A stretch of DNA of 64,000 nucleotides from Limisphaerales bacterium. GTDB taxonomy: Bacteria; Verrucomicrobiota; Verrucomicrobiia; Limisphaerales; UBA1100. This document shows, in pieces, positions 41,272-51,164 of the stretch. Numbering within the stretch: the stretch's first letter is position 1; the number at the start of each line of letters is the position of its first letter. Location: NCBI GenBank assembly GCA_014382585.1, contig JACNJL010000044.1:1-64000 (forward strand), written 5' to 3'. Under the pieces are notes generated by a model, which saw only the letters and a list, made by a program, of their open reading frames with translations, searched no databases and was not told the DNA's origin. The position numbers and the translations under genes are program-made.

Positions 41272-43878
41272 ATGGAAATGACCCGACAGCTCGCGGCCAT
41301 CGTGTTCACGGACATCGCCGGGTTCACGGCGTTGTCCTCGCGCGATGAGTCCGCCGCCTTCGCCGCGCTGGAGAAACAGCGCGCGCTGCTCAAGCCGCTC
41401 GTGGCCGAGTACGGCGGCGAATGGCTCAAGGAAATGGGCGACGGACTGCTGCTGAGTTTTCCCAGCTCGCTCAAGGCGGTGCATTGCGCGGTGGTCATTC
41501 AGCAAACGACTGCCGCGGAGGAACACCTCAACCTGCGCGTGGGCATTCATCAGGGCGACATCATCGCGAAGGATGGCGATGTGTTTGGCGACGGCGTAAA
41601 CATCGCCTCGCGCGTGGAACCGCATGCGCCCGTCGGCGGCGTGGCGATGACTCATCGCGTGCAGGAAGACATCGCCAGCCATCCGGACTTCACCACGGAG
41701 AGCATCGGCTTTCCCCCGCTCAAGGGTGTGGGCCAGCAAATGGAGCTGCACTGCGTGGTGAGTCATGGATTGCCGCGTCCCGAGAAAAAATGGAATGCCG
41801 CCGGCGCCGGTGAAACGCCCGATGAGATCGGCGGTTACAAACTCGTGCGCGCCATCGGCCGCGGTGCCTTCGGCGAAATCTGGCTTGCGCAAAGTGTCAC
41901 CGGCAAATTTTTCGCGCTCAAGATCGTGCGCCGCAGCAACTTCGACGACGACGGCCCGTACCAGCGGGAGTTTCACGGCATCCAGCAATACGAAAACATT
42001 TCGCGCGGCCATCCCGGCTTGGTCGATCTGCTGCACGTGGGCGGCAGCGAAAAAGAGGGCTACTTTTATTATGTAATGGAGCTGGCCGACGACCAGACCG
42101 GACAGCCACTTTCCGACCCGGACACTTACGAGCCGCGCACGCTCCTCTCCGACCGTCGATTGCACACGCGGCTTTCCACCGACGACACCCTGCGCGTGGG
42201 CATCACCCTCGCCCGCGGGCTCGCACACCTGCACGGCTGCGGCTTTCTGCATCGCGACGTGAAACCCGCCAACGTCATTTACGTCAATGGCCAGGCCCGG
42301 CTGGCGGACATTGGCCTGCTCACCGCCATGGACAACGCCGCCACGCTCGTCGGCACCCCCGCCTACATGCCGCCCGAGGGCCCCGGCCGCGCCGAGGCGG
42401 ATATCTATTCATTGGGAATTGTTTTATATGAAATGGCCACCGCCCAGGAGCCCACTCAATTTCCCGCCTTCCCCGAGGTGTCTGCCGATTCCCCCAGCGC
42501 GGCGAAGTTTCACCAACTGCAGGCCACCATCCTCAAGGCTGCCGCGCAGCATCCGGACCATCGCTATGCCGAGGCCGGCCAACTGGCCACCGAGCTGGAG
42601 CAGATTTTGCAGGACACCCTCACCACCGAGCCGCAGTACCGCGTGCAAAAGGACAACCAGCAATGGGGGCCGTTCACCCAAGCCGAGCTGTCCAGCCACG
42701 TGGCCAGCGGCACCTTCACCGTCGACGACCTTTGCTGGACCGAGGCACACGGCGATTGGCAACCGGTGGGAACCGTGCTGGGCGTTGAACCGCAAGCCGC
42801 GCCGGTTGCCGCCAAAGAGACGAAAGCCGCGCCGGTGAAGTTGATCGCCGCGACGGGCATTGTGGTGGCGGTATTGGCATTGCTGGCGATTGTTTTCATG
42901 GGCGATGACGAGGCCCCACCGGATCCAGATGGACCCAATGGGCCGGGCGCACAATCGCCAACGCAAGACTGGGGCGAGGTATATTCGGGAGAGGCGCACG
43001 AGGGGATGATTCGGGCAGTGGCATTTGACCCGAATGACTCCACCATCCTCGCCACCATTTCGGATGTGGACGGTGATCCGCCGAAAGTTTGGAGCTACAC
43101 TTCCGGCAAACTGCTCGCCACGCTTTCCGGCCACACTCATGAGGTGATGTGCCTGGCATTTCATCCGGCCAATCCCTGGCTCGCCAGTGGCAGCGGGGAT
43201 GACAAGGTGTTGATTCACGAGCTGTCCGGCGGAAAGCGGTTGCACGAGCTGGCGCACGAACCGGTGGATGGGCGCGACGGCAGCGTGGCCTGCGTCGCTT
43301 GGAGCGCGCGCGGTGACCGGCTCGTGACGGGGCTGAAGGATCACACGCTGCACCTTTGGAATCCGGAAAACGGATCGCACTTGGCGCAGCTGGGCGAGCA
43401 CCCGATCGAAGTCAACGCCGTCGCCTTCAGTCCGGTGGACAACAAGACCGGAGCCTCGATATGTGAAGCGGGAGAAATCAAGACGTGGAACAACAACGAA
43501 GGCCAAGCCAAACATTTGGCCACGCACCGCGACGGCGGGGCGGACATCGCGTTCAGTTCGGATGGGAGCATCCTGGCCACAGCCGGCAATAACGGCAACG
43601 TGATCCTGTGGTCCGCGCACGACGGCGAAACTCTCGCCACCCTCGAGGGCCATGAGGAGGGCGTCATGTGCGTGGCGTTTCATCCCAACGGCAAATGGCT
43701 GGCGAGTGGAAGCGATGACGACACGGTGATCCTTTGGGATCTGGCGTCCTGCCAAGTTTTCAAAAAGCTACAAACCACCGAGGACGTCAACGCACTCGCC
43801 TTTTCCGCGGACGGTTCGCGACTGGCCGCCGGCAGCGCGGATGGCACGGTGAAAGTGTGGGCGATTCCGACAAGGTAA
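41272..43878 (+). CDS. Adenylate cyclase - Ser/Thr kinase - GYF_2 - TM - WD40 signalling protein
   Basis: An 868-residue multidomain protein. (1) Class III cyclase, about 5-165: metal aspartates D14 (FTDIAGFTA) and D57 (EMGDGLL), adenine-selecting K53 and D107, transition-state N110 and R114 (VNIASR), so it should make cAMP. (2) Ser/Thr kinase, about 187-455: glycine loop IGRGAFGEIW, K217, HRDVKPAN (327-334), DIG in place of DFG (346-348), and PPE near 369. (3) GYF_2 (DUF4339), about 460-510: WGPFTQAEL and DLCWTEAHGDWQPV. (4) One transmembrane helix about 524-546. (5) WD40 propeller about 570-868. All catalytic residues look intact. The topology suggests a cytoplasmic enzyme half and a periplasmic propeller sensor. 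Confidence 0.93.
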   Translation: MEMTRQLAAIVFTDIAGFTALSSRDESAAFAALEKQRALLKPLVAEYGGEWLKEMGDGLLLSFPSSLKAVHCAVVIQQTTAAEEHLNLRVGIHQGDIIAKDGDVFGDGVNIASRVEPHAPVGGVAMTHRVQEDIASHPDFTTESIGFPPLKGVGQQMELHCVVSHGLPRPEKKWNAAGAGETPDEIGGYKLVRAIGRGAFGEIWLAQSVTGKFFALKIVRRSNFDDDGPYQREFHGIQQYENISRGHPGLVDLLHVGGSEKEGYFYYVMELADDQTGQPLSDPDTYEPRTLLSDRRLHTRLSTDDTLRVGITLARGLAHLHGCGFLHRDVKPANVIYVNGQARLADIGLLTAMDNAATLVGTPAYMPPEGPGRAEADIYSLGIVLYEMATAQEPTQFPAFPEVSADSPSAAKFHQLQATILKAAAQHPDHRYAEAGQLATELEQILQDTLTTEPQYRVQKDNQQWGPFTQAELSSHVASGTFTVDDLCWTEAHGDWQPVGTVLGVEPQAAPVAAKETKAAPVKLIAATGIVVAVLALLAIVFMGDDEAPPDPDGPNGPGAQSPTQDWGEVYSGEAHEGMIRAVAFDPNDSTILATISDVDGDPPKVWSYTSGKLLATLSGHTHEVMCLAFHPANPWLASGSGDDKVLIHELSGGKRLHELAHEPVDGRDGSVACVAWSARGDRLVTGLKDHTLHLWNPENGSHLAQLGEHPIEVNAVAFSPVDNKTGASICEAGEIKTWNNNEGQAKHLATHRDGGADIAFSSDGSILATAGNNGNVILWSAHDGETLATLEGHEEGVMCVAFHPNGKWLASGSDDDTVILWDLASCQVFKKLQTTEDVNALAFSADGSRLAAGSADGTVKVWAIPTR

Positions 43879-43978
43879 TCGCAACCCGCGCTGGCGTTTT
43901 CATCCAGTCACGCGTAGCCTCGAGTTATGAAATCCCAAGCACCCATCACCAAACCACATTGATGGAGATTTGAGTTGT

Positions 43979-44003
43979 TTGGGTTTTGGGCATTGGGCAT
44001 TCC
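43979..44003. repeat. Degenerate copy of the 57809-57833 intergenic repeat
   Basis: This 25-base G/T-rich stretch matches 57809-57833 at 21 of 25 positions and, like it, lies in a gap between genes. It is short and low in complexity, so the relation is tentative. Confidence 0.3.
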
Positions 44004-44062
44004 CACTCACCCCCTCACTTCAGTCTCGCGTATTCCTCCCCACTGTGCTTTACTTTCCGGCT

Positions 44063-45295
44063 ATGGAGGGTTTTGGTTCCCAGTTTCCGCCGCCACCGGT
44101 GCGCCCGTGGTGGCATCATTTGGCGTGGGCTTTGCCGTTAATGGCAATCACCGGGGGGCTCGGCTGGTGGCAGGGTGGCAAGCGTCAACAAGTCGCCGCG
44201 CCCATCGAACGCCCGCACGCGGTAAAGCCAGTGGAGAAAAAACCCGCGCCAAGCGTGACGGTGACCAATCGGCCCGCACCTGGGATCGGCGAGCGCGTGC
44301 CGGTGCGTCCGGAGACGAATCAATGGATTTCCCAACGCGGCGTGCGGGTGTACACCAACGCCACCGATGCCGCCCGCATCGGACTCACCCGCATCGGCGA
44401 AGAACTCCCATCCCTACCTGCAAACTTCACCCCGCGCCCAGTGACAGCTGGGAGTGATTTAGAGATTCAAGTTGCCTTGGATCGGCGCGGTTTTTCGCCC
44501 GGCTCAATCGATGGAATGAGCGGCCCACAAACGGTATCGGCCATCGCAGCCTTTCAGCAGCAGCAACGGCTGCCCATCAGCGGCCGACTCGATACCGCCA
44601 CACGCCGCTCACTCACCCTGCGCGCGCCGGTGTTTGCGCAGTACAGCGTTTCCACCAATGACCTGGCGCGGCCGCAGCCACTGGGAAAAACTTGGGCCGC
44701 CAAATCGCGCCAAGCCATTTTGGATTACGAAAGCGTGTTGGAATTAGTTGCCGAAAAACATCATTGCTCGCCGCGTTTTTTGCAGAAAATAAACCCGCTC
44801 GTGCATTGGCCCAGCGTGCGCGCGGGCACTGCCGTGAAGGTGCCCAACACCGCCGGCCCCGGCACGATGGCCGGCGTGGGCGCGCTGATTCACATTCAGT
44901 TGCGCGCGAAAACACTGCGCGTGTACGACAGCAGCACCAATCTTGTGGCTCAATTCCCCTGCTCCATCGCCACGCGCGTGGAGAATCAACCCGTTGGTCG
45001 ACTGGCCATCACCGCCGTGGCGCATCCGGCCAATTACACATTTAACCCCACGCGCTTTCCCAACACCCCCGAAGCGCTTGCGGGCAGCGGGTCGCTCAGT
45101 ATTCCGCCCGGCCCGAACAATCCCATTGGCACCGCGTGGTTCAGCCTCAGCCAACCTGGTTACGGCATCCACGGCTCGCCCGACCCGGAAAAAATCGGCC
45201 GCACGACTTCACTCGGCTGCTTCCGGTTGGCCAATTGGAACGCGGAACGGTTATTGAAATTGGTGAATGTGGGGACGAGTGTTTTGGTGGAGTGA
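44063..45295 (+). CDS. L,D-transpeptidase (YkuD) with peptidoglycan-binding domain
   Basis: A 410-residue protein. An uncleaved-looking membrane anchor lies at about 17-32 (HHLAWALPLMAITGGLGW), then a proline-rich linker and a PG_binding_1 domain at about 130-185 (LEIQVALDRRGFSPGSIDGMSGPQT). The YkuD catalytic domain covers about 275-410. Its active site is complete: HGSPDPEKIG and SLGCFRLAN with Cys386, the S-x-G-C-x-R motif. It should form 3-3 crosslinks in peptidoglycan or attach proteins to it from the periplasmic side. The ATG at 44063 is chosen because the earlier one at 43970 would translate a repeat-like intergenic stretch. A TACTTT -10-like box lies 6 bases before it. Confidence 0.9.
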   Translation: MEGFGSQFPPPPVRPWWHHLAWALPLMAITGGLGWWQGGKRQQVAAPIERPHAVKPVEKKPAPSVTVTNRPAPGIGERVPVRPETNQWISQRGVRVYTNATDAARIGLTRIGEELPSLPANFTPRPVTAGSDLEIQVALDRRGFSPGSIDGMSGPQTVSAIAAFQQQQRLPISGRLDTATRRSLTLRAPVFAQYSVSTNDLARPQPLGKTWAAKSRQAILDYESVLELVAEKHHCSPRFLQKINPLVHWPSVRAGTAVKVPNTAGPGTMAGVGALIHIQLRAKTLRVYDSSTNLVAQFPCSIATRVENQPVGRLAITAVAHPANYTFNPTRFPNTPEALAGSGSLSIPPGPNNPIGTAWFSLSQPGYGIHGSPDPEKIGRTTSLGCFRLANWNAERLLKLVNVGTSVLVE

Positions 45296-45343
45296 TTTTG
45301 GTAAGGACGGCTTTGCGCCTCCGTGGAAACTTGAAGTGAGCCC

Positions 45344-46687
45344 CTACCTTCTCATCCAATCTCTTAGCGGATTATTCCGCAACAAATCGAAAACCAATTC
45401 GTTCAGGCGTGCGGCTTTTTGTTCTTCCACGCGCAGCACTTGCACGGCGGTGGCGAGCAGCACCACGAGCAGCGCGGTGAAGTAAATGCTGAATTGATTC
45501 CATTCGAGGCCGAGCCAGTTCACTTTCACGCCGGTGAGCGCGTCGATGAGGATGCCCCAGAGGATTGGAAAAATACCGATGGCAAGACTGCCCACCACTG
45601 AGTAGAGCGCGAAGAAATGACTCTTGCCCAGCTCCGGCACCGTGGCCATCGCGAGCTTGGTAAGGCTCATATAAAATGTGCAGAAGCCAAAGCCCATCAC
45701 GAGGTACACGCCGCACACCCACTCAAAGCGCACAGGAATTTGGCCGCCGCTCATTCCAATCCACACTGCCATCACTAGTCCTAAAATGCCGAGCGCGAGA
45801 AACATCAGCGGCCGACTGCCCAGCCGATCCAATCGCGAATACAAAAACCACAAGGTAATCAGACCGCCCACAAACTTGGCGGCGCTGGCGTAGAGCACTC
45901 GGTCATCGGCGAGAGCGCCCTCGCCGGTCTTGAGAAATTTCACGATGAACCCGAGCAGTCCGCCCATAAAAATTGCCCAGATGAAACTCACCCACAACAG
46001 TTTACGAAACGGCTGATGTTGGATGATCTCGCGCCACTTCACCGGTTGTTTGCTTTGGGCATCTTCTTCGGCCACGGGCGCATCGGGCACGCGATGAACG
46101 AACCATAAACTCACCCACCCCATCACGAAACTAAACGCAAAGAGCGCGGCAAACTGATGCGGCACAGCATCGCGCCCAAGATACATCGCCGCCAACAATA
46201 GCGCAAAAAAACTGCCGATGTTGTTGGCCGCCGACTCGCGCGTGAGATAGCGCCCGCGCACGCGTTCAGGAATGATGCCGGTGATCCACGGAAACCACGC
46301 CGTACTGGCAATGCCTCGAATGAGATTAAAACAAAACAGCGCGCCAATAATGAGCGCCAACTGACTTTGCGGGTTGAGATGCCCATCCAGCAGCGGCACG
46401 GCCACCAACGGTAAAATAAAAATGAGCCGCAACGTCCAGCCCACCGTGATCGAGCGCTTGTAACCAAAGCGGCCCACGTGGTCGGCGGCGGGGATTTGGA
46501 AAATTACCATCAAAGGCGTGATGCCCGCGATGAGCCCTATGACCGTCGCGCTGGCGCCCAAACTTTCCGCGTACAAAATGATGGGGCTATCCATCACAAT
46601 CATGCACGAAACAAAGTTGAAAAAGAAAAACACAAACAGGTGATTCACCCCGTTCGGAAATCCCGAATTGTCACCTGCCGCGCTCAA
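45344..46687 (-). CDS. Major facilitator superfamily transporter
   Basis: A 447-residue inner-membrane protein with 12 predicted helices arranged as two halves of six, separated by a charged loop (PDAPVAEEDAQSKQPVKWRE, near residues 208-227). The loop between helices 2 and 3 reads DHVGRFGYKRSIT, a version of the MFS D-x-x-G-R-x-x-R signature; the equivalent in the second half is SRLDRLGSRPLM. The substrate cannot be told. Its start overlaps the ccsA stop by four bases (ATGA), so it ends the cytochrome-biogenesis operon, but a direct role in that process is not evident. It converges on the L,D-transpeptidase gene. Confidence 0.9.
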   Translation of the reverse strand: MSAAGDNSGFPNGVNHLFVFFFFNFVSCMIVMDSPIILYAESLGASATVIGLIAGITPLMVIFQIPAADHVGRFGYKRSITVGWTLRLIFILPLVAVPLLDGHLNPQSQLALIIGALFCFNLIRGIASTAWFPWITGIIPERVRGRYLTRESAANNIGSFFALLLAAMYLGRDAVPHQFAALFAFSFVMGWVSLWFVHRVPDAPVAEEDAQSKQPVKWREIIQHQPFRKLLWVSFIWAIFMGGLLGFIVKFLKTGEGALADDRVLYASAAKFVGGLITLWFLYSRLDRLGSRPLMFLALGILGLVMAVWIGMSGGQIPVRFEWVCGVYLVMGFGFCTFYMSLTKLAMATVPELGKSHFFALYSVVGSLAIGIFPILWGILIDALTGVKVNWLGLEWNQFSIYFTALLVVLLATAVQVLRVEEQKAARLNELVFDLLRNNPLRDWMRR

Positions 46688-49413
46688 GCAGATTTTTTGG
46701 AAGACGAAGCCGTGTATTCAGCGGGCAAAAACGAAAGCAACAAACCCGCGCCCACCAGCGCGATGCCGAGGTAGCTCAGGAAGCCACTCGTCCAGAGCGA
46801 GCCCAAGTGCAGCAGCAAACCGAGGCCCATCATCATCGCGACAATTTTGGCGATGGGCGCATTGAATTCCTTGTCGAGATTTGCGCCACTCATCCAATGG
46901 CGCAGCGGTTGGCGCGCGACGAGCATAAAGAGCACTTGCATGATTGCAAACCAACGCAGCGAGTTAAACGCCTCATCCATAAACCCGTAACTGTGCAAAC
47001 CGATGCCGAGCATATTCACGCCAAACCACGACCACGCAGTGACGATGTTGCCGAAGATCGCCAGCATAATTAGCCCACGATCACGCACCAAGCCGCCCCA
47101 ACGACAATGCAAAATGATGGCATTCCAAACCACAATCATCAGCGCGCCGTTTTCCTTGCTGTCCCAACCCCAGAAGCGTCCCCACGATTGATCCGCCCAA
47201 ATGCCGCCCAACACCGTGCCCACGAAACTGAAGAGCGTGGCAAAACACACAATGCCGTACACCATTCGGGCGAGCCCTTTGGCGATATCACCAGTGAGCG
47301 AAGGCGTGAACACGCCGCGCAACACATAAACCAGCGCGAGGAATCCCGCGAGGAAGGTGGCCGAATAGCCGATGGTGATGCACACCACGTGCGTGGCCAG
47401 CCAGAAATTGGTATCCAACACCGCGCGCATCATTTCCATTGTGTCGCCTTCCTTGGAAAGATGGGCGGCGATGATGAGCGTGGAAAATCCAACGAGCGCG
47501 GCAACACAACTGCCGATGCCGTTGCGATAAATGCGTTCCAAAATCCAACCGAGCAACACCGCGCCCCAACCGACAAAGATGGCGGAGGAATATAAATTAG
47601 TCACCGGCGGCCGGCCTTCGAGCACCATCCGAAAAATCAATCCGGCGGTGTGCAGCACCAACGCGAGGCCGATTAAATAAAATGCGGTGTTCGATAATCC
47701 GCGCGACATGTTCAGCCACGAGAAACACGCGAGCAACAGGGCGATGACATAAATCCACTGCGCCTGCGCGAACGGTGCGAAGGTGTTGAAGAAATGCTCG
47801 TTGCTGCCTTTTTTGACATCAATGGAAAATCCATTTTCGCTCAGCCAATCACTGTGCTTTGTCACGGCAGCGTTGAAGGCCTCCGGATTGCCGCCCACAT
47901 ACGCACTGCTCATTTCGGCATAATGATGCGCGGGCGACGGGAGTTTGCTTTCCGGAATGCCCGCGAGAATGGCATCGGCAGTCTTGTGCCAATCGAAGGC
48001 TTCCCAATTGGGATCGGGCGAATACACCTCGCGCTGGCGCACTTGGGCCACGGCAAATTCCAGCACCGCCTTGGCTTCGGCATCGGTCCATTTCGATTTT
48101 GTTGGATCGGCCAGTGTTGCGTCATCCACGGCATCCACAATCTCGTCGAGCAATGTTTCCCACTTAGAATTTTCCCAATGGCCCAAGTCGCGCGGCAGTT
48201 CGTACGCTTTGGGTTTGCCCTCGAGCACGGCGGCCACGGAAGTTTCCCATTGGCGCGCGTCCCATTTCGGATCGCCCGTGGCGGAAGGGATCATAAATAA
48301 ACTGCTGCGTTCTTTCATCGCCTGAAACGGCGCTTCCACAGTGAGTAGATGGCGGGCGAGTTTGGATTGGTCTTCCTCCGGCTCTGCAAGAAAAGACCGC
48401 ACGGCAAACGCGATGCGCATAAATTGCGCGCGTTGGGTCTCCGGCATTTGGTCAATGATCTCTTGATTGGAGGCCACCAATTTCTCCAACCGCGCGCGCA
48501 CTTGGGTGACGAGATGATTGGGGTCGGCATCATCGAGGTCGGCTTGTGTGATGTCGCCGAAGCGGCGCAGTTCATAAAACAACAGGCCAAACGTCGACGC
48601 AACGTCCGTGTGTTTTTTCTCGAATGCACGATACGTGGCTGCGTAATCCGCGCCATCGGTTTCGATTTGGCGCAACCGCTTGGCGTAATCCGCCACGCCG
48701 GGCGGATCGGCATTGGGCTGCGTGTCGAGGTCCAGCCGATTGGGCTGAAGACTATAGCGCAGCTGAATATAAATTTCCAACGCGTGCGCCAGCTTGAAGG
48801 CGGCGCGCTCGTAAGGGGTGCGCGTAGCGGCGTCCTTTTTGCCGATCACCATTTTTTTCCTGTGCAGCAATAAAACATTAGGGCGCATTTGCTCGAAGGT
48901 ATAAAAACGCAGGCCGGATTGATCGACGCCCGTTTGCTCGAGTTGCAATTCACCGAGCAGTTCCGGATGGTCGATGCGAAAAATAAAACGGCGATCCGCC
49001 ACATCCGGTTTCATCAACACCTCCATTAGCCACTCGGTGGGGTGCAGTTTTTTGGGGCGCTTATTAAACTGATAAAATTTGCGATACGTCAGCCCTCGGC
49101 CATCACCGGCTTGTTGCAGTTTGTAGAGATTATCCCACTCGCCTTTTGGGCCGTTGCCCTCGAGGGCGATGCGTTGTTGGCCGGCGATTTGCAGGAGCGA
49201 GGTGCGCGCCACGGAATCCAACGGCTTTACTCGACCGCCCTGCAGCACGGGCAGTTTGCCGAATGATAAATAGTCGAAGCCTTCCTTCACCGTGGGCGGC
49301 GATAGCACGGGCTTCACGGCAAAGAGCAGCGTGCAAAGGCCAAGGACAATCCACGGCACGATGCTCGGTTTTTGTTTTTCGGATTGCTTGGGTTGTTTAG
49401 ATTCGTCACTCAT
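46684..49413 (-). CDS. ccsA: CcsA/ResC-type cytochrome c biogenesis protein with long N-terminal region
   Basis: A 909-residue membrane protein. An N-terminal helix (about 19-36) precedes a large extracytoplasmic region to about residue 545 with no recognised domain. The C-terminal third has about eight helices and the CcsA hallmarks: GRPPVTNLYSSAIFVGWG, and the tryptophan-rich haem-handling segment WGRFWGWDSKENGALM, close to the WWD motif. Histidines in LHTAGLIF, ATHVVCIT and IILHCRWGG suit haem ligation. With ResB it forms System II, which attaches haem to CxxCH motifs in the periplasm. Typical CcsA proteins are 300-400 residues, so the N-terminal part is an addition. It overlaps resB by four bases. 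Confidence 0.92.
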   Translation of the reverse strand: MSDESKQPKQSEKQKPSIVPWIVLGLCTLLFAVKPVLSPPTVKEGFDYLSFGKLPVLQGGRVKPLDSVARTSLLQIAGQQRIALEGNGPKGEWDNLYKLQQAGDGRGLTYRKFYQFNKRPKKLHPTEWLMEVLMKPDVADRRFIFRIDHPELLGELQLEQTGVDQSGLRFYTFEQMRPNVLLLHRKKMVIGKKDAATRTPYERAAFKLAHALEIYIQLRYSLQPNRLDLDTQPNADPPGVADYAKRLRQIETDGADYAATYRAFEKKHTDVASTFGLLFYELRRFGDITQADLDDADPNHLVTQVRARLEKLVASNQEIIDQMPETQRAQFMRIAFAVRSFLAEPEEDQSKLARHLLTVEAPFQAMKERSSLFMIPSATGDPKWDARQWETSVAAVLEGKPKAYELPRDLGHWENSKWETLLDEIVDAVDDATLADPTKSKWTDAEAKAVLEFAVAQVRQREVYSPDPNWEAFDWHKTADAILAGIPESKLPSPAHHYAEMSSAYVGGNPEAFNAAVTKHSDWLSENGFSIDVKKGSNEHFFNTFAPFAQAQWIYVIALLLACFSWLNMSRGLSNTAFYLIGLALVLHTAGLIFRMVLEGRPPVTNLYSSAIFVGWGAVLLGWILERIYRNGIGSCVAALVGFSTLIIAAHLSKEGDTMEMMRAVLDTNFWLATHVVCITIGYSATFLAGFLALVYVLRGVFTPSLTGDIAKGLARMVYGIVCFATLFSFVGTVLGGIWADQSWGRFWGWDSKENGALMIVVWNAIILHCRWGGLVRDRGLIMLAIFGNIVTAWSWFGVNMLGIGLHSYGFMDEAFNSLRWFAIMQVLFMLVARQPLRHWMSGANLDKEFNAPIAKIVAMMMGLGLLLHLGSLWTSGFLSYLGIALVGAGLLLSFLPAEYTASSSKKSA

Positions 49414-51164
49414 CCGTTGGCCTTCTTTCGTTTACGCGCAAATCCAATGAGGTGAAATAAAAATTGGTAAATCAATCCCAGCGCCACGATGAGGCAGCCG
49501 ATGTACGCGGTGCGCCAGTTGGGATTTTTCACCACCTGCAAAACCGTCTGCACCGTGGCCCCGAGTTGGTCTTGATTCATTTGATATTGATAAAACGTCA
49601 GGCCGCCTTCGCGCAATGGCTCGTTCATTGAAATATCTACTGGCCGCGATTCGCTGGATCGCTCGACAATGACACGGCTTTGGAAATTCTTGGGGATTTC
49701 CGTGCCGCGATATTTTTCCCATTTCAAATTCACCAGCGTGAGATGGAAACCCAAATAATGCCGCTTGGGGCGGAGGATGAGTTTCCATTTTTGATCGCCG
49801 ACGGAAATGGATTGCTGAAATTCGCTGGTGCACGAAGCCAGCCAGGTGCCCAGCTCCTCGCCTTTGTGACTGATCTTCAGCACGGCCACCGGCTGATTGC
49901 GGTCGTCGTCGAAAGCCGTTGCGAGCGGTTGTACGAAGCGAAAGTAATCGCCGAGCCGACCTTTAGTCGTGCCGGTATGATATTTCAGGGCACGTTGTTT
50001 GATGCGAACGATAAATTGTTCGGCGGCTTGAATCATTTTTTCCATCTCACCGCCGCGATAATTCCTGAGGGTTGGCACAAAGTCATCCGCTTGGACGTTG
50101 AATTCCTCCAGCGTGCCGTTGGGGAGGTTCCCTTTCACCGCGCCTTTGAACAGGTCACCAACGGTGCGTTGGTCGTCAAACGTACGCGCCGCAACAAGCA
50201 TATCGCGCAGATTTTTTTGGTTAAAAATGAGTTGCTTGTCGGATTCGCCCAGGCCGAGAATTTCCATTTCCATTTCACCCACCAGCCCCAACAAACTGGC
50301 CAGCGAGCGCAACTCAACCGTCTCGGCGCGTTGCTGATACACACGCCCTTTCAGTGTGGTAAGCGCCTTGCGATTTTTGGGGTGCGGCGATTTCTGCAAG
50401 TGCTCTTCCAATGCCGTAATCCGCAATTGGATCACGGCAAACACTTCATCCACTTTCGCTTGCCGATGCGACTGTTGTTCGTCCCGATCAAGATCAATTA
50501 ACTGGCTCACCGTCATCGGCCGGGCATTACGCCAGTATTCTTTTGTCTCGATGGTTAGTCCTGCCAATTCGGGATGCTGAATGTTGAGTTTGTCATTCAA
50601 CATTTGTTCCGGAATGGAGACCACCCGATTGGAATCGCCGACGGGCAGCATCAACGCCAGTTCGTTGTCATCAAAAGACACCGTATAATTCCGGCGGTCG
50701 CCGCGTTCCATATGAACGAAACTTTCTTCCTGCAGTAAATCCGTAGCCACCTGACCAATCAACAACGTGACAATGCCGATGTGCGTGAGATAAATGCCGG
50801 CCTTCTTAGCGGACCACTCGAAGCGGTCATAATACGCCACTCCTAAATTGATGAGCAATAACGTGCCGATAAGGTAGCCGCCGGGGAAAACCGGCCAACC
50901 GGGATTGATGATTTGTTCCGGCGTGAGCGGCGTACCCTCCACTTGGAATAATTTGAGCAACATAAACCAACCGGCCTCGGCGGCGTGTGCATCAATAAAG
51001 AAACTTTTAAAATAACGCTCAACCGCAATGTTCAGCCCCATCGGTTCCTGCGCCAGCGTGCCAAAGAAAATGATGACCAACGAAATCAACAACAACGTCA
51101 CGGTGAGGCGCAGCGACGTAAAAAATTGATAAACGGGATTGGCTTTCAACGCATTCATGATCAT
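49410..51164 (-). CDS. resB: ResB/Ccs1-type cytochrome c biogenesis protein
   Basis: A 584-residue membrane protein. N-terminal helices at about 15-37 and 90-130 flank the loop AVERYFKSFFID; LYDRFEWSAKKAGIYLTHIGIVTLLIG is typical of ResB. A large periplasmic region is followed by LTFYQYQMNQDQLG and a final helix YIGCLIVALGLIYQFLFHLI. ResB keeps the apocytochrome cysteines reduced and presents them to CcsA. The ATG at 51164 is chosen because it overlaps the lipoprotein stop (ATGA); the one at 51170 is also possible. It overlaps ccsA, confirming the pair. Confidence 0.92.
   Translation of the reverse strand: MIMNALKANPVYQFFTSLRLTVTLLLISLVIIFFGTLAQEPMGLNIAVERYFKSFFIDAHAAEAGWFMLLKLFQVEGTPLTPEQIINPGWPVFPGGYLIGTLLLINLGVAYYDRFEWSAKKAGIYLTHIGIVTLLIGQVATDLLQEESFVHMERGDRRNYTVSFDDNELALMLPVGDSNRVVSIPEQMLNDKLNIQHPELAGLTIETKEYWRNARPMTVSQLIDLDRDEQQSHRQAKVDEVFAVIQLRITALEEHLQKSPHPKNRKALTTLKGRVYQQRAETVELRSLASLLGLVGEMEMEILGLGESDKQLIFNQKNLRDMLVAARTFDDQRTVGDLFKGAVKGNLPNGTLEEFNVQADDFVPTLRNYRGGEMEKMIQAAEQFIVRIKQRALKYHTGTTKGRLGDYFRFVQPLATAFDDDRNQPVAVLKISHKGEELGTWLASCTSEFQQSISVGDQKWKLILRPKRHYLGFHLTLVNLKWEKYRGTEIPKNFQSRVIVERSSESRPVDISMNEPLREGGLTFYQYQMNQDQLGATVQTVLQVVKNPNWRTAYIGCLIVALGLIYQFLFHLIGFARKRKKANG

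Noticed and set aside
42424-43755. Minus-strand open frame of 443 codons
   Set aside because: Antisense to the WD40 and GYF parts of the cyclase-kinase protein; it has no motif, while the plus strand has clear domains.
45296-45343. Terminator between the convergent L,D-transpeptidase and MFS genes
   Set aside because: No stem with a following T-run is seen on either strand in the 48-base gap.
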